Shown here piece by piece: positions 13,820-22,954 of a stretch of DNA of 53,238 nt. The stretch lies in contig QCMJ01000006.1 of assembly GCA_003213855.1 (NCBI GenBank), forward strand, positions 1-53,238, read 5' to 3'. Made by a program: the position numbers and the translations under genes. Every line of letters begins with the position of its first letter. The stretch's first letter is position 1. This DNA is from Prochlorococcus sp. AG-418-O03 (GTDB taxonomy: Bacteria > Cyanobacteriota > Cyanobacteriia > PCC-6307 > Cyanobiaceae). The notes below the pieces were generated by a model. That model had not been told where the DNA came from and made no database searches. It saw nothing but the letters and a program-made list of their open reading frames with translations.

Positions 13820-15262
13820 ATGAAATACATGTTTTCAAGTTATCGTCCAAAAAATAGTTTTGATGAATACTTTAAGGATAATGTCAACTCTGCAAGAGAA
13901 ATATTAATTCCACTTCTGTCCTCTTTAGATAATATGGGTCTTGAAGAGTTAAACAGGAATCACTCTGCTGCAAAAAAATTATTATTAAGACATGGTGCCA
14001 CTTTTAGATTAAATGATACTGGTTTAAAAGGTACTGAGAGAATATTACCTTTTGATCCACTTCCTAGAATAATTAGTAAGGATGATTGGGTAACGTTAGA
14101 AAAAGGCTTAAAACAAAGGCTCGAGGCAATTGATTTATTCCTAGATGATATTTATAATTCTCAAAATATTATTAATGACGGAATAATTCCAAGAGAATTA
14201 ATAGAGAGTTCAGAAGGTTGGAGACCACAAATGATAGGTTTCAAACCTCCTCTAAATAAATGGTGTCAAATTTCAGGACTTGATTTAATAAGGGACAGAA
14301 AGGGGGATTGGCATGTTTTAGAAGATAATTTAAGGTGTCCTTCTGGGGTTGCTTATTTTTTAGAAAATAGATTAGTTATGAAAAATATTTTCCCTAATCT
14401 TTTTTCTGGAAGAATAGTAAAACCAATTGATGAATATCCATCATATCTTTTAAAAACTCTTCAAGAACTTGCTGTTTGGACAGACACTCCCAAAATAGTT
14501 CTACTAACTCCTGGAATTTTTAATAGTGCATATTTTGAACATAGTTATTTAGCGCAAGAAATGGGCATCCAATTAGTACAGGGTCATGACTTAATTTGTA
14601 ATGATAATTATGTATATTTAAAAACTACCTCCGGTTTAAAGAGGGTAGATGTCATTTACAGACGAATTGATGATGATTTTTTAGATCCTCTTAATTTTAG
14701 AAAAGATTCCTGCCTTGGTGTTAGCGGATTACTTGATGTTTTCAAGGCAGGTCATGTTGCTTTAGCAAATGCACCTGGGACTGGAATAGCAGATGACAAA
14801 ATGATTTATTCTTTTGTTCCAAAAATGATTAAATATTATCTTGATGAAGAAATTATTATTAAAAATGTAGAAACATATATTTGTCATTACGAAAAGGATC
14901 GGGAATACGTTCTAGAAAATTTACCAAAACTTGTTGTTAAGTCTGTCGCTGAAGCTGGTGGATATGGAATGTTAATTGGGCCTCACTCAACAAGCAGTGA
15001 AATAGAGGAATTTGCTAATAAAATTAGAAAAAATCCTAGAAATTTCGTAGCACAACCAACATTAGAATTATCTACTGTACCATCGTTATGTGATGGAGAA
15101 CTATATCCATGCCATGTTGATTTAAGACCATATATCTTGAGAGGAAAAGATTCATGGGTTAGTCCAGGTGGGCTTACGAGGGTAGCATTAAAAAAAGGAT
15201 CATTAGTTGTAAACTCTTCTCAAGGTGGAGGATGCAAAGATACATGGGTTGTAGGTAAATAA
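13820..15262 (+). CDS. circularly permuted ATP-grasp protein (COG2308)
   Basis: A 480-residue member of the circularly permuted ATP-grasp family (formerly DUF404/DUF407). Recognisable parts are DPLPRII near residue 75, DLIRDRKGDWHVLEDNLRCPSG, VDVIYRRIDDDFLDPL, ANAPGTGIADDK and VAEAGGYGMLIGP. Such proteins are predicted carboxylate-amine ligases, acting on a peptide or amino-acid substrate that is not known. The gene opens an operon with alpha-E (1-base gap) and transglutaminase-like (11-base gap) proteins, a combination described by Iyer and colleagues as a peptide-modification cluster. An ATG three codons downstream is an alternative start. Confidence 0.85.
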   Translation: MKYMFSSYRPKNSFDEYFKDNVNSAREILIPLLSSLDNMGLEELNRNHSAAKKLLLRHGATFRLNDTGLKGTERILPFDPLPRIISKDDWVTLEKGLKQRLEAIDLFLDDIYNSQNIINDGIIPRELIESSEGWRPQMIGFKPPLNKWCQISGLDLIRDRKGDWHVLEDNLRCPSGVAYFLENRLVMKNIFPNLFSGRIVKPIDEYPSYLLKTLQELAVWTDTPKIVLLTPGIFNSAYFEHSYLAQEMGIQLVQGHDLICNDNYVYLKTTSGLKRVDVIYRRIDDDFLDPLNFRKDSCLGVSGLLDVFKAGHVALANAPGTGIADDKMIYSFVPKMIKYYLDEEIIIKNVETYICHYEKDREYVLENLPKLVVKSVAEAGGYGMLIGPHSTSSEIEEFANKIRKNPRNFVAQPTLELSTVPSLCDGELYPCHVDLRPYILRGKDSWVSPGGLTRVALKKGSLVVNSSQGGGCKDTWVVGK

Positions 15263-15263
15263 T

Positions 15264-16205
15264 ATGCTTTTAAGTCGTGTAGCAGAATCTCTTTATTGGA
15301 TCAATCGTTATTTAGAACGAGCAGAAAATATATCTCGTTTTGTGGAAGTAAGTGAAGCAATGTCATTAGATTGTCCACCAGGAAGTGCAGAACCTTGGCT
15401 CCCGTTAATTGATGCTTCAAGCGACAGAGAATCTTTTGATAAAAGATTCCCAGAAAAAAAGCCTGATGACGTTATAAATTTTTTAATAAGAGATCGTTTA
15501 AATCCAAACAGTATAATTTCTTGTATTCAATTAGCTAGAGAAAACGCACGACAAATAAGAGACGTGTTGACAACAGAAATGTGGGAGCAAATTAATATTT
15601 TATATTGGAATATGCAAGAAGGAGAAGCAATATGGAATAAGCCAAGACAAGAACAATTAAGTGAAATAAGGAGAGCATGTCAGCTTTTTTATGGAATTAC
15701 AGATGCGACTTTAAGCAAAGACCTTGCTTGGAGATTTAGCATTCTTGGAAGATTAGTTGAGAGAGCTGATAAAACATCGAGAATTTTAGATGTTAAATAT
15801 TATTTACTTCTCCCCAGCCTAGATGAACTTGGAGGTGTTCTTGATGAGTTGCAATGGATCGCTCTTTTACGTTCCGCTGGAGCTTATCAAATGTTTAGGA
15901 AAGCAGAGCAAAATTCTATTAAGCCTGAATCAGTTGCAAGATTCCTTTTACTGGATCCAATTTTCCCGAGATCAATAAGATACTGTCTTGATGGGATAAG
16001 CAATACTCTTAAGATGATAGATACCTCTCCTCCTCCTGAAAATCCTTCCGAATTAGAATGCATGAGAGGCTTGCTCAAAGCAAAGTGGAGTTATATCAGA
16101 ATTGAAGATATAATTAATGATGGTTTACATGAGGCAATCGATTCCTTGCAAATTGATTTGAATAAATTAAATGATCTCATTCAAGAAAAATACTTTATCA
16201 ATTAA
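15264..16205 (+). CDS. alpha-E domain protein (COG2307)
   Basis: A 313-residue all-alpha protein. The start MLLSRVAESLYWINRYLERAENI (read in pieces) with the YWxxRYLERAE motif is diagnostic of the alpha-E family (DUF403). NARQIRDVLTTEMWEQIN and WRFSILGRLVERADKTSRILDVKY are its other conserved helices. The biochemical role is unknown. It is almost always paired with the permuted ATP-grasp protein, as here, where the genes are separated by one base. Length is normal. Confidence 0.85.
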   Translation: MLLSRVAESLYWINRYLERAENISRFVEVSEAMSLDCPPGSAEPWLPLIDASSDRESFDKRFPEKKPDDVINFLIRDRLNPNSIISCIQLARENARQIRDVLTTEMWEQINILYWNMQEGEAIWNKPRQEQLSEIRRACQLFYGITDATLSKDLAWRFSILGRLVERADKTSRILDVKYYLLLPSLDELGGVLDELQWIALLRSAGAYQMFRKAEQNSIKPESVARFLLLDPIFPRSIRYCLDGISNTLKMIDTSPPPENPSELECMRGLLKAKWSYIRIEDIINDGLHEAIDSLQIDLNKLNDLIQEKYFIN

Positions 16206-16216
16206 TAAGTTTTTTA

Positions 16217-17071
16217 ATGAGAATTAAATACCTTCACAAACTTGAATATAAATATGAAGAACCTGTTCAATTAGGCGAGCATAGATTGTGTATAAAGCCA
16301 AGGTCAAATGGATTCCAAAAGCTGAAGAATTTTGAATTAAAAATAACCCCAGAACCAGAAATTATTTATCCATTACTTGCTGCAAGTGGCGAAGAGATTA
16401 ATCGAATTAGATTCAATGGAGCAACAGATAATTTAATTATTGAATCAATAAGCGAAGTTGAGACCATTAAACATCCAAATATTATTGATGGGGTAAAAAA
16501 TAGAGATCTAACATTACCTTTTTGCAGAAGTATCATAAACAGAGATTTACAAGGGGCATTAGAGGGATGGATGCCAAATGGACAGCACGATCCCTCTGCA
16601 GTTGAGCTTGCCCAAGAAGCATTAGCAGGAAGTTTTAATAACGCATTATCATTTACTTACCAACTTATAGAGATTATTCAAGATCGGGTTAAATATACAA
16701 AAAGACATACAGGTCCTGCATGGCCAGCGAGCAGAACACTTAAAGAACGTATAGGATCATGCAGAGATTTAGCAATGCTCATGGTTGAAGCTTGTAGGTC
16801 TATTGGTATCCCAAGTAGATTTGTAAGTGGTTATCATTTTGAAGATCCATTGCCCTCTGAGTTAGATTTACATGCTTGGGCTGAGTTATACATTCCAGGT
16901 GCTGGTTGGAGAGGTTTTGATCCAAGCGGAAAAGGATTAATAGACGAAAGATATTTAACATTAGTATCTTCTTCTAAATCTAATTTAACCTCTGTAATTA
17001 CAGGAAACTTTATAGGAAAAAATAATCTAGAAAATACTTTATCCTGGGAAATCAAACCTCTTGAAATTTAA
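16217..17071 (+). CDS. transglutaminase-like protein (COG1305)
   Basis: A 284-residue protein with an N-terminal beta domain (bacterial transglutaminase-like N region, residues about 1-80) and a core with the papain-like catalytic triad: Cys182 in GSCRDLAM, His219 in DLHAWAEL and Asp235 in GFDPSGKG. The enzyme could be a cysteine protease or amidase or form isopeptide bonds. It lacks a signal peptide, so acts in the cytoplasm. As the last gene of the ATP-grasp/alpha-E operon it probably acts on the same unknown product. Confidence 0.85.
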   Translation: MRIKYLHKLEYKYEEPVQLGEHRLCIKPRSNGFQKLKNFELKITPEPEIIYPLLAASGEEINRIRFNGATDNLIIESISEVETIKHPNIIDGVKNRDLTLPFCRSIINRDLQGALEGWMPNGQHDPSAVELAQEALAGSFNNALSFTYQLIEIIQDRVKYTKRHTGPAWPASRTLKERIGSCRDLAMLMVEACRSIGIPSRFVSGYHFEDPLPSELDLHAWAELYIPGAGWRGFDPSGKGLIDERYLTLVSSSKSNLTSVITGNFIGKNNLENTLSWEIKPLEI

Positions 17072-17199
17072 TAAACACTAAATTTTAATCTTCTAAATTA
17101 ACAAAAAAATATAAATAATAAAATGTTTCTTTTTTAGTGTTAATTGATACGTTCTTAGATATATATATCTGTTTTCATTTGTTTAATCTTTAAAGAAAA

Positions 17200-17721
17200 T
17201 TGAACTCAAGTTTAGAAATTCCAGTTATCAAATCAAACAAATCGAAAATGTTTGAATTGATAAGTTATGAAAAATTTCGCGATACAAAAGATGTAAGATT
17301 TTTTGATATTAGTGTTAATGAATCAAACTATAGAGATCTAGTTATTCATAGTGGTCCTGCGGTTAGTCCTCCAAATGATGAAGATTTTAATAATTGGCAA
17401 TTTTACATACATCATTATCAAGAGGATAATCTATTAGCTATCTCTGGAGGCAGAACATTTTTCCTTGTAAATTTTGGTTGGGATTATCCTTTTTATAAAG
17501 TCAGATTAGAATCTTGCGGATATATTTTAAGGATACCTAGAGGAACTTTTCATAGATCCGTATCTGACGAAAACGGTTCCATAGTTTTAAATCAAGCCAT
17601 TAGAGATGAAGGCGGTACAGTTGAATCTGAATTCAAGGTAACGAATAGCAAAGATAATAAAAAACTTCTAGATTGTATAACTAATTTAGAGCCTAGATTT
17701 AAAATTTATAGTGTTAAATAA
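17200..17721 (+). CDS. cupin-like hypothetical protein
   Basis: A 173-residue protein whose centre has beta strands with conserved-looking features of a cupin barrel ([46 protein letters not shown], both in pieces). The classical metal-binding HxH pair is not clear, though IHHYQED and FHRS could provide ligands. The start used is a TTG; the ATG at 17248 ([10 protein letters not shown]) is an alternative, and neither has a clear ribosome-binding site. Monocistronic, 128 bases after the transglutaminase gene. Confidence 0.55.
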   Translation: MNSSLEIPVIKSNKSKMFELISYEKFRDTKDVRFFDISVNESNYRDLVIHSGPAVSPPNDEDFNNWQFYIHHYQEDNLLAISGGRTFFLVNFGWDYPFYKVRLESCGYILRIPRGTFHRSVSDENGSIVLNQAIRDEGGTVESEFKVTNSKDNKKLLDCITNLEPRFKIYSVK

Positions 17722-17804
17722 TCTTAAAAAGGCATTCTAAATTTATTCTAAGATTTAAAAAATTATCTATTTGTTATAAAATAAAATTATTCAAATTTTT
17801 CAAA

Positions 17805-18323
17805 ATGAAATTTTTTAGTTTTTTAAAATATTTTTTATGCATAACTTTTTCTTTCCTAGTCTTATCCTCTCCAGTTTTTGCTGGGGCAAATGTAGCTGTT
17901 AAGGGAGAAGGAGATGAAGTACCAAGTTATGTAAGATCTAATATTACAGGATATAATTTCCATGGAGAGGATCTTCATTTATCTTCTATAGCTGGAGCAG
18001 TGGCAAGAGACGCAGATTTTAGCGACGTTGATTTACATGGAACAACCTTAACCCTATCTGATTTAAAAGGTTCTAATTTAAATGGAATCGACCTGACCGA
18101 TACTCTATCTGATCGAGTAAATTTCCAAAAAACAGATCTTAGAAATGCTGTTTTAATAAATATGATTGCCTCAGGCAGCAGTTTTGCTGGAGCTCAAATA
18201 GAAGGAGCAGATTTTTCTTATGCCATTCTTGACAGCGAAGACCAAAGAAATCTTTGTGAAATTGCTGATGGGATCAATCCAACAACAGGCGTTTCAACCA
18301 GAGAAAGTCTTGAGTGTAGTTAG
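17805..18323 (+). CDS. pentapeptide-repeat protein, lumenal
   Basis: A 172-residue protein with a signal peptide ([19 protein letters not shown], cleaved near residue 27) followed by pentapeptide repeats of the A(D/N)LXX type, for example [20 protein letters not shown], then [10 protein letters not shown] and [10 protein letters not shown]. These form a right-handed beta helix. Small lumenal pentapeptide proteins are common in cyanobacterial thylakoids and have no assigned activity. Two Cys near the end (NLCEI, LECS) may form a disulfide. Confidence 0.8.
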   Translation: MKFFSFLKYFLCITFSFLVLSSPVFAGANVAVKGEGDEVPSYVRSNITGYNFHGEDLHLSSIAGAVARDADFSDVDLHGTTLTLSDLKGSNLNGIDLTDTLSDRVNFQKTDLRNAVLINMIASGSSFAGAQIEGADFSYAILDSEDQRNLCEIADGINPTTGVSTRESLECS

Positions 18324-18332
18324 CATCAAAAA

Positions 18333-18686
18333 TTATAAGTAAACTTTTTTACCATTATTAAATTTATAAATCCTTTGTTCATCGTCTTGAAATATCATCT
18401 CACCATTTAATTTGGATTTCTTAAATTTTGAAAGTCTTGCTCTGTGTATATTGGATTTTCTATTTATATTATCTTCGTTATCATAGACTCCAATATAAAT
18501 ATTTATATTGGGATTTGAAAAGGTTTTTTCTTCCTCTCTTAAAAAAATTCTGTCAATATTTGTTTGCGTGCTCTGCAGTTTATTTTTAAATTTATCTAAT
18601 TTTAAGTTCTTTGTTTTTTTAGAATTAATTTTTTTGTAGCCCCAAAAAATAACTCCTAAAATTAGAAAAACTAAAAATATATTCAT
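18333..18686 (-). CDS. hypothetical membrane-anchored protein
   Basis: A 117-residue protein with an N-terminal transmembrane segment (NIFLVFLILGVIFWGYKKI) followed by a long Lys-rich, mostly soluble part and a C-terminal stretch with DDEQRIYKFNNGKKVYL. Its start codon overlaps the stop of the upstream minus-strand gene by one base, so the pair is co-translated. No family recognised. It is convergent with the pentapeptide gene, 9 bases away. Confidence 0.55.
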   Translation of the reverse strand: MNIFLVFLILGVIFWGYKKINSKKTKNLKLDKFKNKLQSTQTNIDRIFLREEEKTFSNPNINIYIGVYDNEDNINRKSNIHRARLSKFKKSKLNGEMIFQDDEQRIYKFNNGKKVYL

Positions 18687-18877
18687 TACTTAATTTTTAT
18701 TTTTATATCTACGCCTAAGTTACTTTTAGTAGTTAATATTTCTTTTTTTATGATTCCATAGGTAAAAATTTTAGATAAAGTTTTTAAAGATTTAAAAACT
18801 AAAAAAACAGTAAATAAAAAGAAAACAATAATGTTTTCTACAAGTAGATTTTTATTTTTATTATCTAAATTGCTCAT
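18686..18877 (-). CDS. hypothetical membrane protein
   Basis: A 63-residue protein with a central hydrophobic segment (LVENIIVFFLFTVFLVFKSL) and basic flanks. It lies just downstream of the PfkB kinase gene (16-base gap) and overlaps the next minus-strand gene by one base, consistent with a small operon. No family recognised. Confidence 0.5.
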   Translation of the reverse strand: MSNLDNKNKNLLVENIIVFFLFTVFLVFKSLKTLSKIFTYGIIKKEILTTKSNLGVDIKIKIK

Positions 18878-18893
18878 ATAAGTCTTAAATCAA

Positions 18894-19763
18894 TTATTTT
18901 TCATCACTATTTGCATATGGGCCGAAAAATTCACTAGCGTCTCTTCCCATTACTTTAGCAAGATTTAAACTTTTATCTATATCCCATTTAGATGCCATTC
19001 CATAAAGAATTCCAGCCGCAAAAGAATCGCCACATCCATAAGAATCAACCTTTAATTTTTTGTTTGTAAGAGCCTTATATCTTCCTCCTGGGAATAGTAT
19101 GCCTCCATTCTCTCCCTCTGTTTTAATAGTATATTTGGGTTTTAAAGATAATTCAGAAAAAGAAAAAACTTCTCCGGGATCAAGATTACTGCCTATTAAT
19201 CCATCTAAAAGAACATTTGATTTATTAATTGTATTTAATCCTACCCTTGGTGTTGTACACAGTATTGAAGCTGATCTAGCCATTTTAAAAATCTCTGAAT
19301 CAGAGGCAGTAATAAAAATTCCGTCCATTTTCTTTAATATTTCCCATTCTAAATTGTCTTTATGAGTTGGAGCTAACCTTTCTCCAATAACTGTTATTGC
19401 TCTTTCACCTTGAGAGTCGATTAAACTAAACCCTCTTCTGGTTGGTTTATCACGCCAAGCTACATGCAACTTAATTCCCATATTTGAGAGAATCTTGAAA
19501 CACTTATCTCCATAATCATCACTACCTAATGACGTAAAAAAATGAATTTGGTTTAACGTTAAATCAGAAAGTATTTTCGCGATAATAGAGCCACCACCAG
19601 CTGGATACTCAAGGGACTTTTCAGAATGAGAAATGACTCCGGATTTTGGTAATTGATCGACCTTTAAGAAATTTATCCACTCAACATGTCCAACAACAGC
19701 AAAATTTAAATTTCCTTTTTTAAATTTATAGTCTTCAAATTTATTATTTTTTTCAACAACCAT
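18894..19763 (-). CDS. PfkB-family carbohydrate kinase
   Basis: A 289-residue ribokinase/PfkB-family sugar kinase. The N-terminal glycine-rich substrate region is EYPAGGGSIIAKIL, and the C-terminal catalytic motif DSYGCGDSFAAGILYG contains the anion hole and the base Asp. The substrate is not predictable by eye; ribokinase, fructokinase and nucleoside kinases share these motifs. It is cytoplasmic. Two small membrane-protein genes lie directly downstream. Confidence 0.8.
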   Translation of the reverse strand: MVVEKNNKFEDYKFKKGNLNFAVVGHVEWINFLKVDQLPKSGVISHSEKSLEYPAGGGSIIAKILSDLTLNQIHFFTSLGSDDYGDKCFKILSNMGIKLHVAWRDKPTRRGFSLIDSQGERAITVIGERLAPTHKDNLEWEILKKMDGIFITASDSEIFKMARSASILCTTPRVGLNTINKSNVLLDGLIGSNLDPGEVFSFSELSLKPKYTIKTEGENGGILFPGGRYKALTNKKLKVDSYGCGDSFAAGILYGMASKWDIDKSLNLAKVMGRDASEFFGPYANSDEK

Positions 19764-19803
19764 AAGCTTTTAAATACTATTATTAAAGAAATATTTATGA
19801 CGA

Positions 19804-20175
19804 GTGAATTCATTTAACATTTTAAAAGATAATAAACAGATACTATCTTATCTTTACCTTTTTCTATCAATTTTAGGTGCTGTCCTGCCAATGATGGCAA
19901 ATTTCGAATTTGCTAAGGAATATGGAAACAGCTTTGATATAAATAACTTCATTTCTTTAGCGAATGCAAACCCTGCAGCTCAGTCAATTTCTAGAGACTT
20001 ATTAGTAGGTGCAAGCGCTATTTTTATATGGATAGTAAATGAATCAAAAAAACTAAATATGAAGAATATGTGGGTTGTATACATTGGAACTTTTCTTATA
20101 GCATTCGCATTCTCTGCACCTTTTTTCTTATTTCTTAGAGAGAGAAGAATTATTGAATTAGAAAAGATTAATTAA
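19804..20175 (+). CDS. DUF2834 membrane protein
   Basis: A 123-residue protein with three transmembrane helices (YLYLFLSILGAVLPMMANF; DLLVGASAIFIWIVNES; WVVYIGTFLIAFAFSAPFFLFL). The ANPAAQSISRDLLVG-type central part matches DUF2834, a family of unknown function. The start is GTG, as the closest ATG (19797) is in another frame that stops at once. Its last four bases overlap the convergent MFS gene. It is divergent from the kinase with 40 bases between. Confidence 0.65.
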   Translation: MNSFNILKDNKQILSYLYLFLSILGAVLPMMANFEFAKEYGNSFDINNFISLANANPAAQSISRDLLVGASAIFIWIVNESKKLNMKNMWVVYIGTFLIAFAFSAPFFLFLRERRIIELEKIN

Positions 20176-21401
20176 AATAATCTCTTAAATAGGATTGCAA
20201 AAATTACAAAGCAAGCAAATGAAATAGATAGCCAGATTACTGAAGCATAACCGAATAGATCTAATATACGTCCTGAAATAAATGGGCCAAAAAAATAACC
20301 CATAGCGAAACATTGTGATAATAGAGCAAGTGCAAAACCTTTTTTGTTTGAAGGAGCTATTCTGAAAACGATATCTGTTGATGTTGGGAGAAATGAAGCA
20401 GTCCCTAAACTTACTAATATTAATGAAAAAGAAATTAAATAAAAAGCTAGGATATTTAAATAACTAGAAATAAATAATAAAAATGAAGCGAAAGAAAAAT
20501 TTATCAAACTAAATTTCAACCCAAATAATCTCCCTTTTTTTGATATCCAAGATCCAATAGGCCATTGCAAAAACAACAATAAAATTAACTGAATAGAAAT
20601 TATAAGACTAATAATTTCTTTGCTTAATGAATTGCGATATACTCCACCTTTAACAAGATCCAGAGGCAAGGTTACTTGAATCAGAGCTAAAGAAGTAGTT
20701 ATCAATAAAATAGATAAAATTATTATTGTTGAATTTTTATTCCATTTCAATTGTCCCTGATTAATTGGATCTACAAATTTTTTTTGGAAATTTTCTAAGT
20801 TTCTTTTAATAGAAGAACTATTTCTAGATATTAAATATGTGATAACTAACATGCAAAATATATCATTAATAAAAATTGATTTAGAATACAAATAATTTGT
20901 CATATAACTTCCTAAGAATACTCCTAGAAATATTCCTAAAGCCTCCGAACTTCTTACAAGTGCATATGCTTTGCGTGTTTCGATAGGATGGCAAAAATAG
21001 GGTACCCCAAACTCAGCAGCAGGCCAATATATTCCTGCAGCAGCCCCAACAAGTGATTGTCCAATTATGTACAAAAAAGTATCTCTTGAAAAAATGAGGC
21101 ATAAGCTAGCGGCAATACTTAGTATCGAAGAAGTAATTATTGGAAATTGTATTTTCCCAGTTTTATTAAGATAATTACCTGTAAAGAGTCTTGTTACGGT
21201 TCCAATTATTGCTGAAATGGTAAATCCCAAGCCAATATCTGTTGCCGAAAATCCTAAGTTATTAAAAATAAGTGATGTTAAATAAATAACGCCTCCTGCT
21301 CCAAATGCAGCGAAAAATCTTATCTTGGTTATTAACCTCAAATGATATGGAAATTGAATCCACCAACTTTTGCTAATTTGTAAACTATTTGGACTAATCA
21401 C
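20172..21401 (-). CDS. major facilitator superfamily transporter
   Basis: A 409-residue protein with about twelve transmembrane helices. Family features include FTISAIIGTVTRLFTGNYLNKTGKI (the loop-2/3 motif with GN-LNKTGK) and the mirror SWISKKGRLFGLKF between helices 8 and 9. GAAAGIYWPAAEFG is a helix-5-type motif. The substrate is unknown. The start is GTG, two bases from the start of the divergent hydrolase gene, leaving no room for normal promoters outside the two coding regions. Confidence 0.8.
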   Translation of the reverse strand: MISPNSLQISKSWWIQFPYHLRLITKIRFFAAFGAGGVIYLTSLIFNNLGFSATDIGLGFTISAIIGTVTRLFTGNYLNKTGKIQFPIITSSILSIAASLCLIFSRDTFLYIIGQSLVGAAAGIYWPAAEFGVPYFCHPIETRKAYALVRSSEALGIFLGVFLGSYMTNYLYSKSIFINDIFCMLVITYLISRNSSSIKRNLENFQKKFVDPINQGQLKWNKNSTIIILSILLITTSLALIQVTLPLDLVKGGVYRNSLSKEIISLIISIQLILLLFLQWPIGSWISKKGRLFGLKFSLINFSFASFLLFISSYLNILAFYLISFSLILVSLGTASFLPTSTDIVFRIAPSNKKGFALALLSQCFAMGYFFGPFISGRILDLFGYASVIWLSISFACFVIFAILFKRLF

Positions 21402-21403
21402 TA

Positions 21404-22954
21404 GTGAAATACATTTTTATAATTTTTTTTAGTATTTGTGCTTTATTTTTTAATAATGGTTTAAAGGCTGCTGAAAAGATAAATATTAAGTTCGAAGAGA
21501 TGGAAATCCCTCTTACTATAGAACAATTATCAAAATTAGAAAAATACAAAGATGATTCAACAGAATTAATAGATTGGTTAAAAAAAAATGGATTTATAAG
21601 AGTTTTTGAATTATCAAAATTTTTAGAATTTCCAGTTTTCAAAGAAGAGGGAATAAATAGAGAAATATTAAGAAGTTGGATAGGGCGTAAAATTCTTACA
21701 GAATTAAGCAAAAGCATAAAAGTTCCAAATGACAATAATGGAACAGAAATATATAACACGATAGAAGATTTATTAGATAAAAAGAAAGAAGTTTCAACTT
21801 TAGATATCATAAAGGAATTACCATCAGAAGAAATTTCACTAGATATTGATAATTTAATTTTAATAATTTCATCTTGGAAAAATGAATTATTAATGCAACA
21901 AGTACTGTTGTCCAAATTAAATGAACTTGAAAAAACTAAACAAAATGCCTTTAAAAATACTGAAAAAAAATCAACTAAAGATCTAATAAAAATTGATAAA
22001 AAAATTTATGCTCCTCACCGAGTGAAACCTTTTGAAATTAAAATATGGAAAAGCAATAAAACAAATGTTGATAAAGAATTGATAATTTTTATGCCTGGAC
22101 TGGGAGGCGAAATTAATAATTTCAAATGGATAGGTAACGAATTGGCTAGAAGAGGTTGGCCAATATTATTCATAGATCATAGAGGGAGTAATTTAGAATC
22201 ATTCATAGAAGTACTCGAAGGTAAGGAAACAATACCAGGAAGTGCAGACTTTTTCTTATATAGAATTAAAGATTTAGATGCTGTATTGAAAGCTCATGAA
22301 AATGGAGAATTTGGTTTACCTAATAATTCTTATATTTTAATGGGGCATTCACTTGGTGCTTTAATAGCACTTTTATATGAAGGCAAGAAACCTACTGATC
22401 AACTAGAGGAAAAATGTGATTCAGCATTAAAAGACTTTGCGGTAACAAATTTATCAAAATTACTTCAATGTCAGTTGAGCGAAATACCATTCCCTAAGAA
22501 AAATAACACTAATAATGCCAGTGCAATAGTTGGTTTTAATTCATTTGGAAGTTTAATATGGCCAAAAGAAAATAGTACAGGCATTAAAACACCAACTCTT
22601 CTAATAGGTGGTACTTATGACCTTATTACACCGTTAATCAATGAACAATTTAGAGTTTTTTCTGCTTTAAATAATCCATCAAATAGATTTCTAATTATTG
22701 AAGGAGCAAGTCATTTCTCTCCAATAAGAATTAATAAAAGCTATGAAGAAAATAATGACGTCTTCAAAATAAGTGACTCTTTTATTGGCTCAGAGCCAAT
22801 ATTAGTACAAGATTTATCTACTAAATTTATAGTTGAATTTTTAAAAAATATTAAAGACCAAAAGATCCCTTTTATAATTAAAAACCAAAGAGATTTGGGA
22901 CTTGATTTCCATCTTTTAGATCTTGAAACGATAAAAGAAATTTCCGCAAATTAG
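21404..22954 (+). CDS. alpha/beta hydrolase with DUF1400-like N-terminus
   Basis: A 516-residue protein. A signal peptide (FIIFFSICALFFNNGLKAAE) leads to a helical region like DUF1400 (residues about 25-175), then an alpha/beta hydrolase domain with nucleophile elbow GHSLGAL (Ser about 316), LGGEINNF near the oxyanion loop and a late GASHFSPI with the catalytic His. It is probably a periplasmic esterase or dienelactone-hydrolase-type enzyme; the substrate is not known. The start is GTG. It overlaps the convergent permease gene by four bases. Confidence 0.75.
   Translation: MKYIFIIFFSICALFFNNGLKAAEKINIKFEEMEIPLTIEQLSKLEKYKDDSTELIDWLKKNGFIRVFELSKFLEFPVFKEEGINREILRSWIGRKILTELSKSIKVPNDNNGTEIYNTIEDLLDKKKEVSTLDIIKELPSEEISLDIDNLILIISSWKNELLMQQVLLSKLNELEKTKQNAFKNTEKKSTKDLIKIDKKIYAPHRVKPFEIKIWKSNKTNVDKELIIFMPGLGGEINNFKWIGNELARRGWPILFIDHRGSNLESFIEVLEGKETIPGSADFFLYRIKDLDAVLKAHENGEFGLPNNSYILMGHSLGALIALLYEGKKPTDQLEEKCDSALKDFAVTNLSKLLQCQLSEIPFPKKNNTNNASAIVGFNSFGSLIWPKENSTGIKTPTLLIGGTYDLITPLINEQFRVFSALNNPSNRFLIIEGASHFSPIRINKSYEENNDVFKISDSFIGSEPILVQDLSTKFIVEFLKNIKDQKIPFIIKNQRDLGLDFHLLDLETIKEISAN

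Noticed and set aside
21394..21915. A 173-residue minus-strand frame
   Set aside because: It is fully inside the alpha/beta hydrolase gene and has a Ser/Asn/Ile-rich, shadow-like composition.
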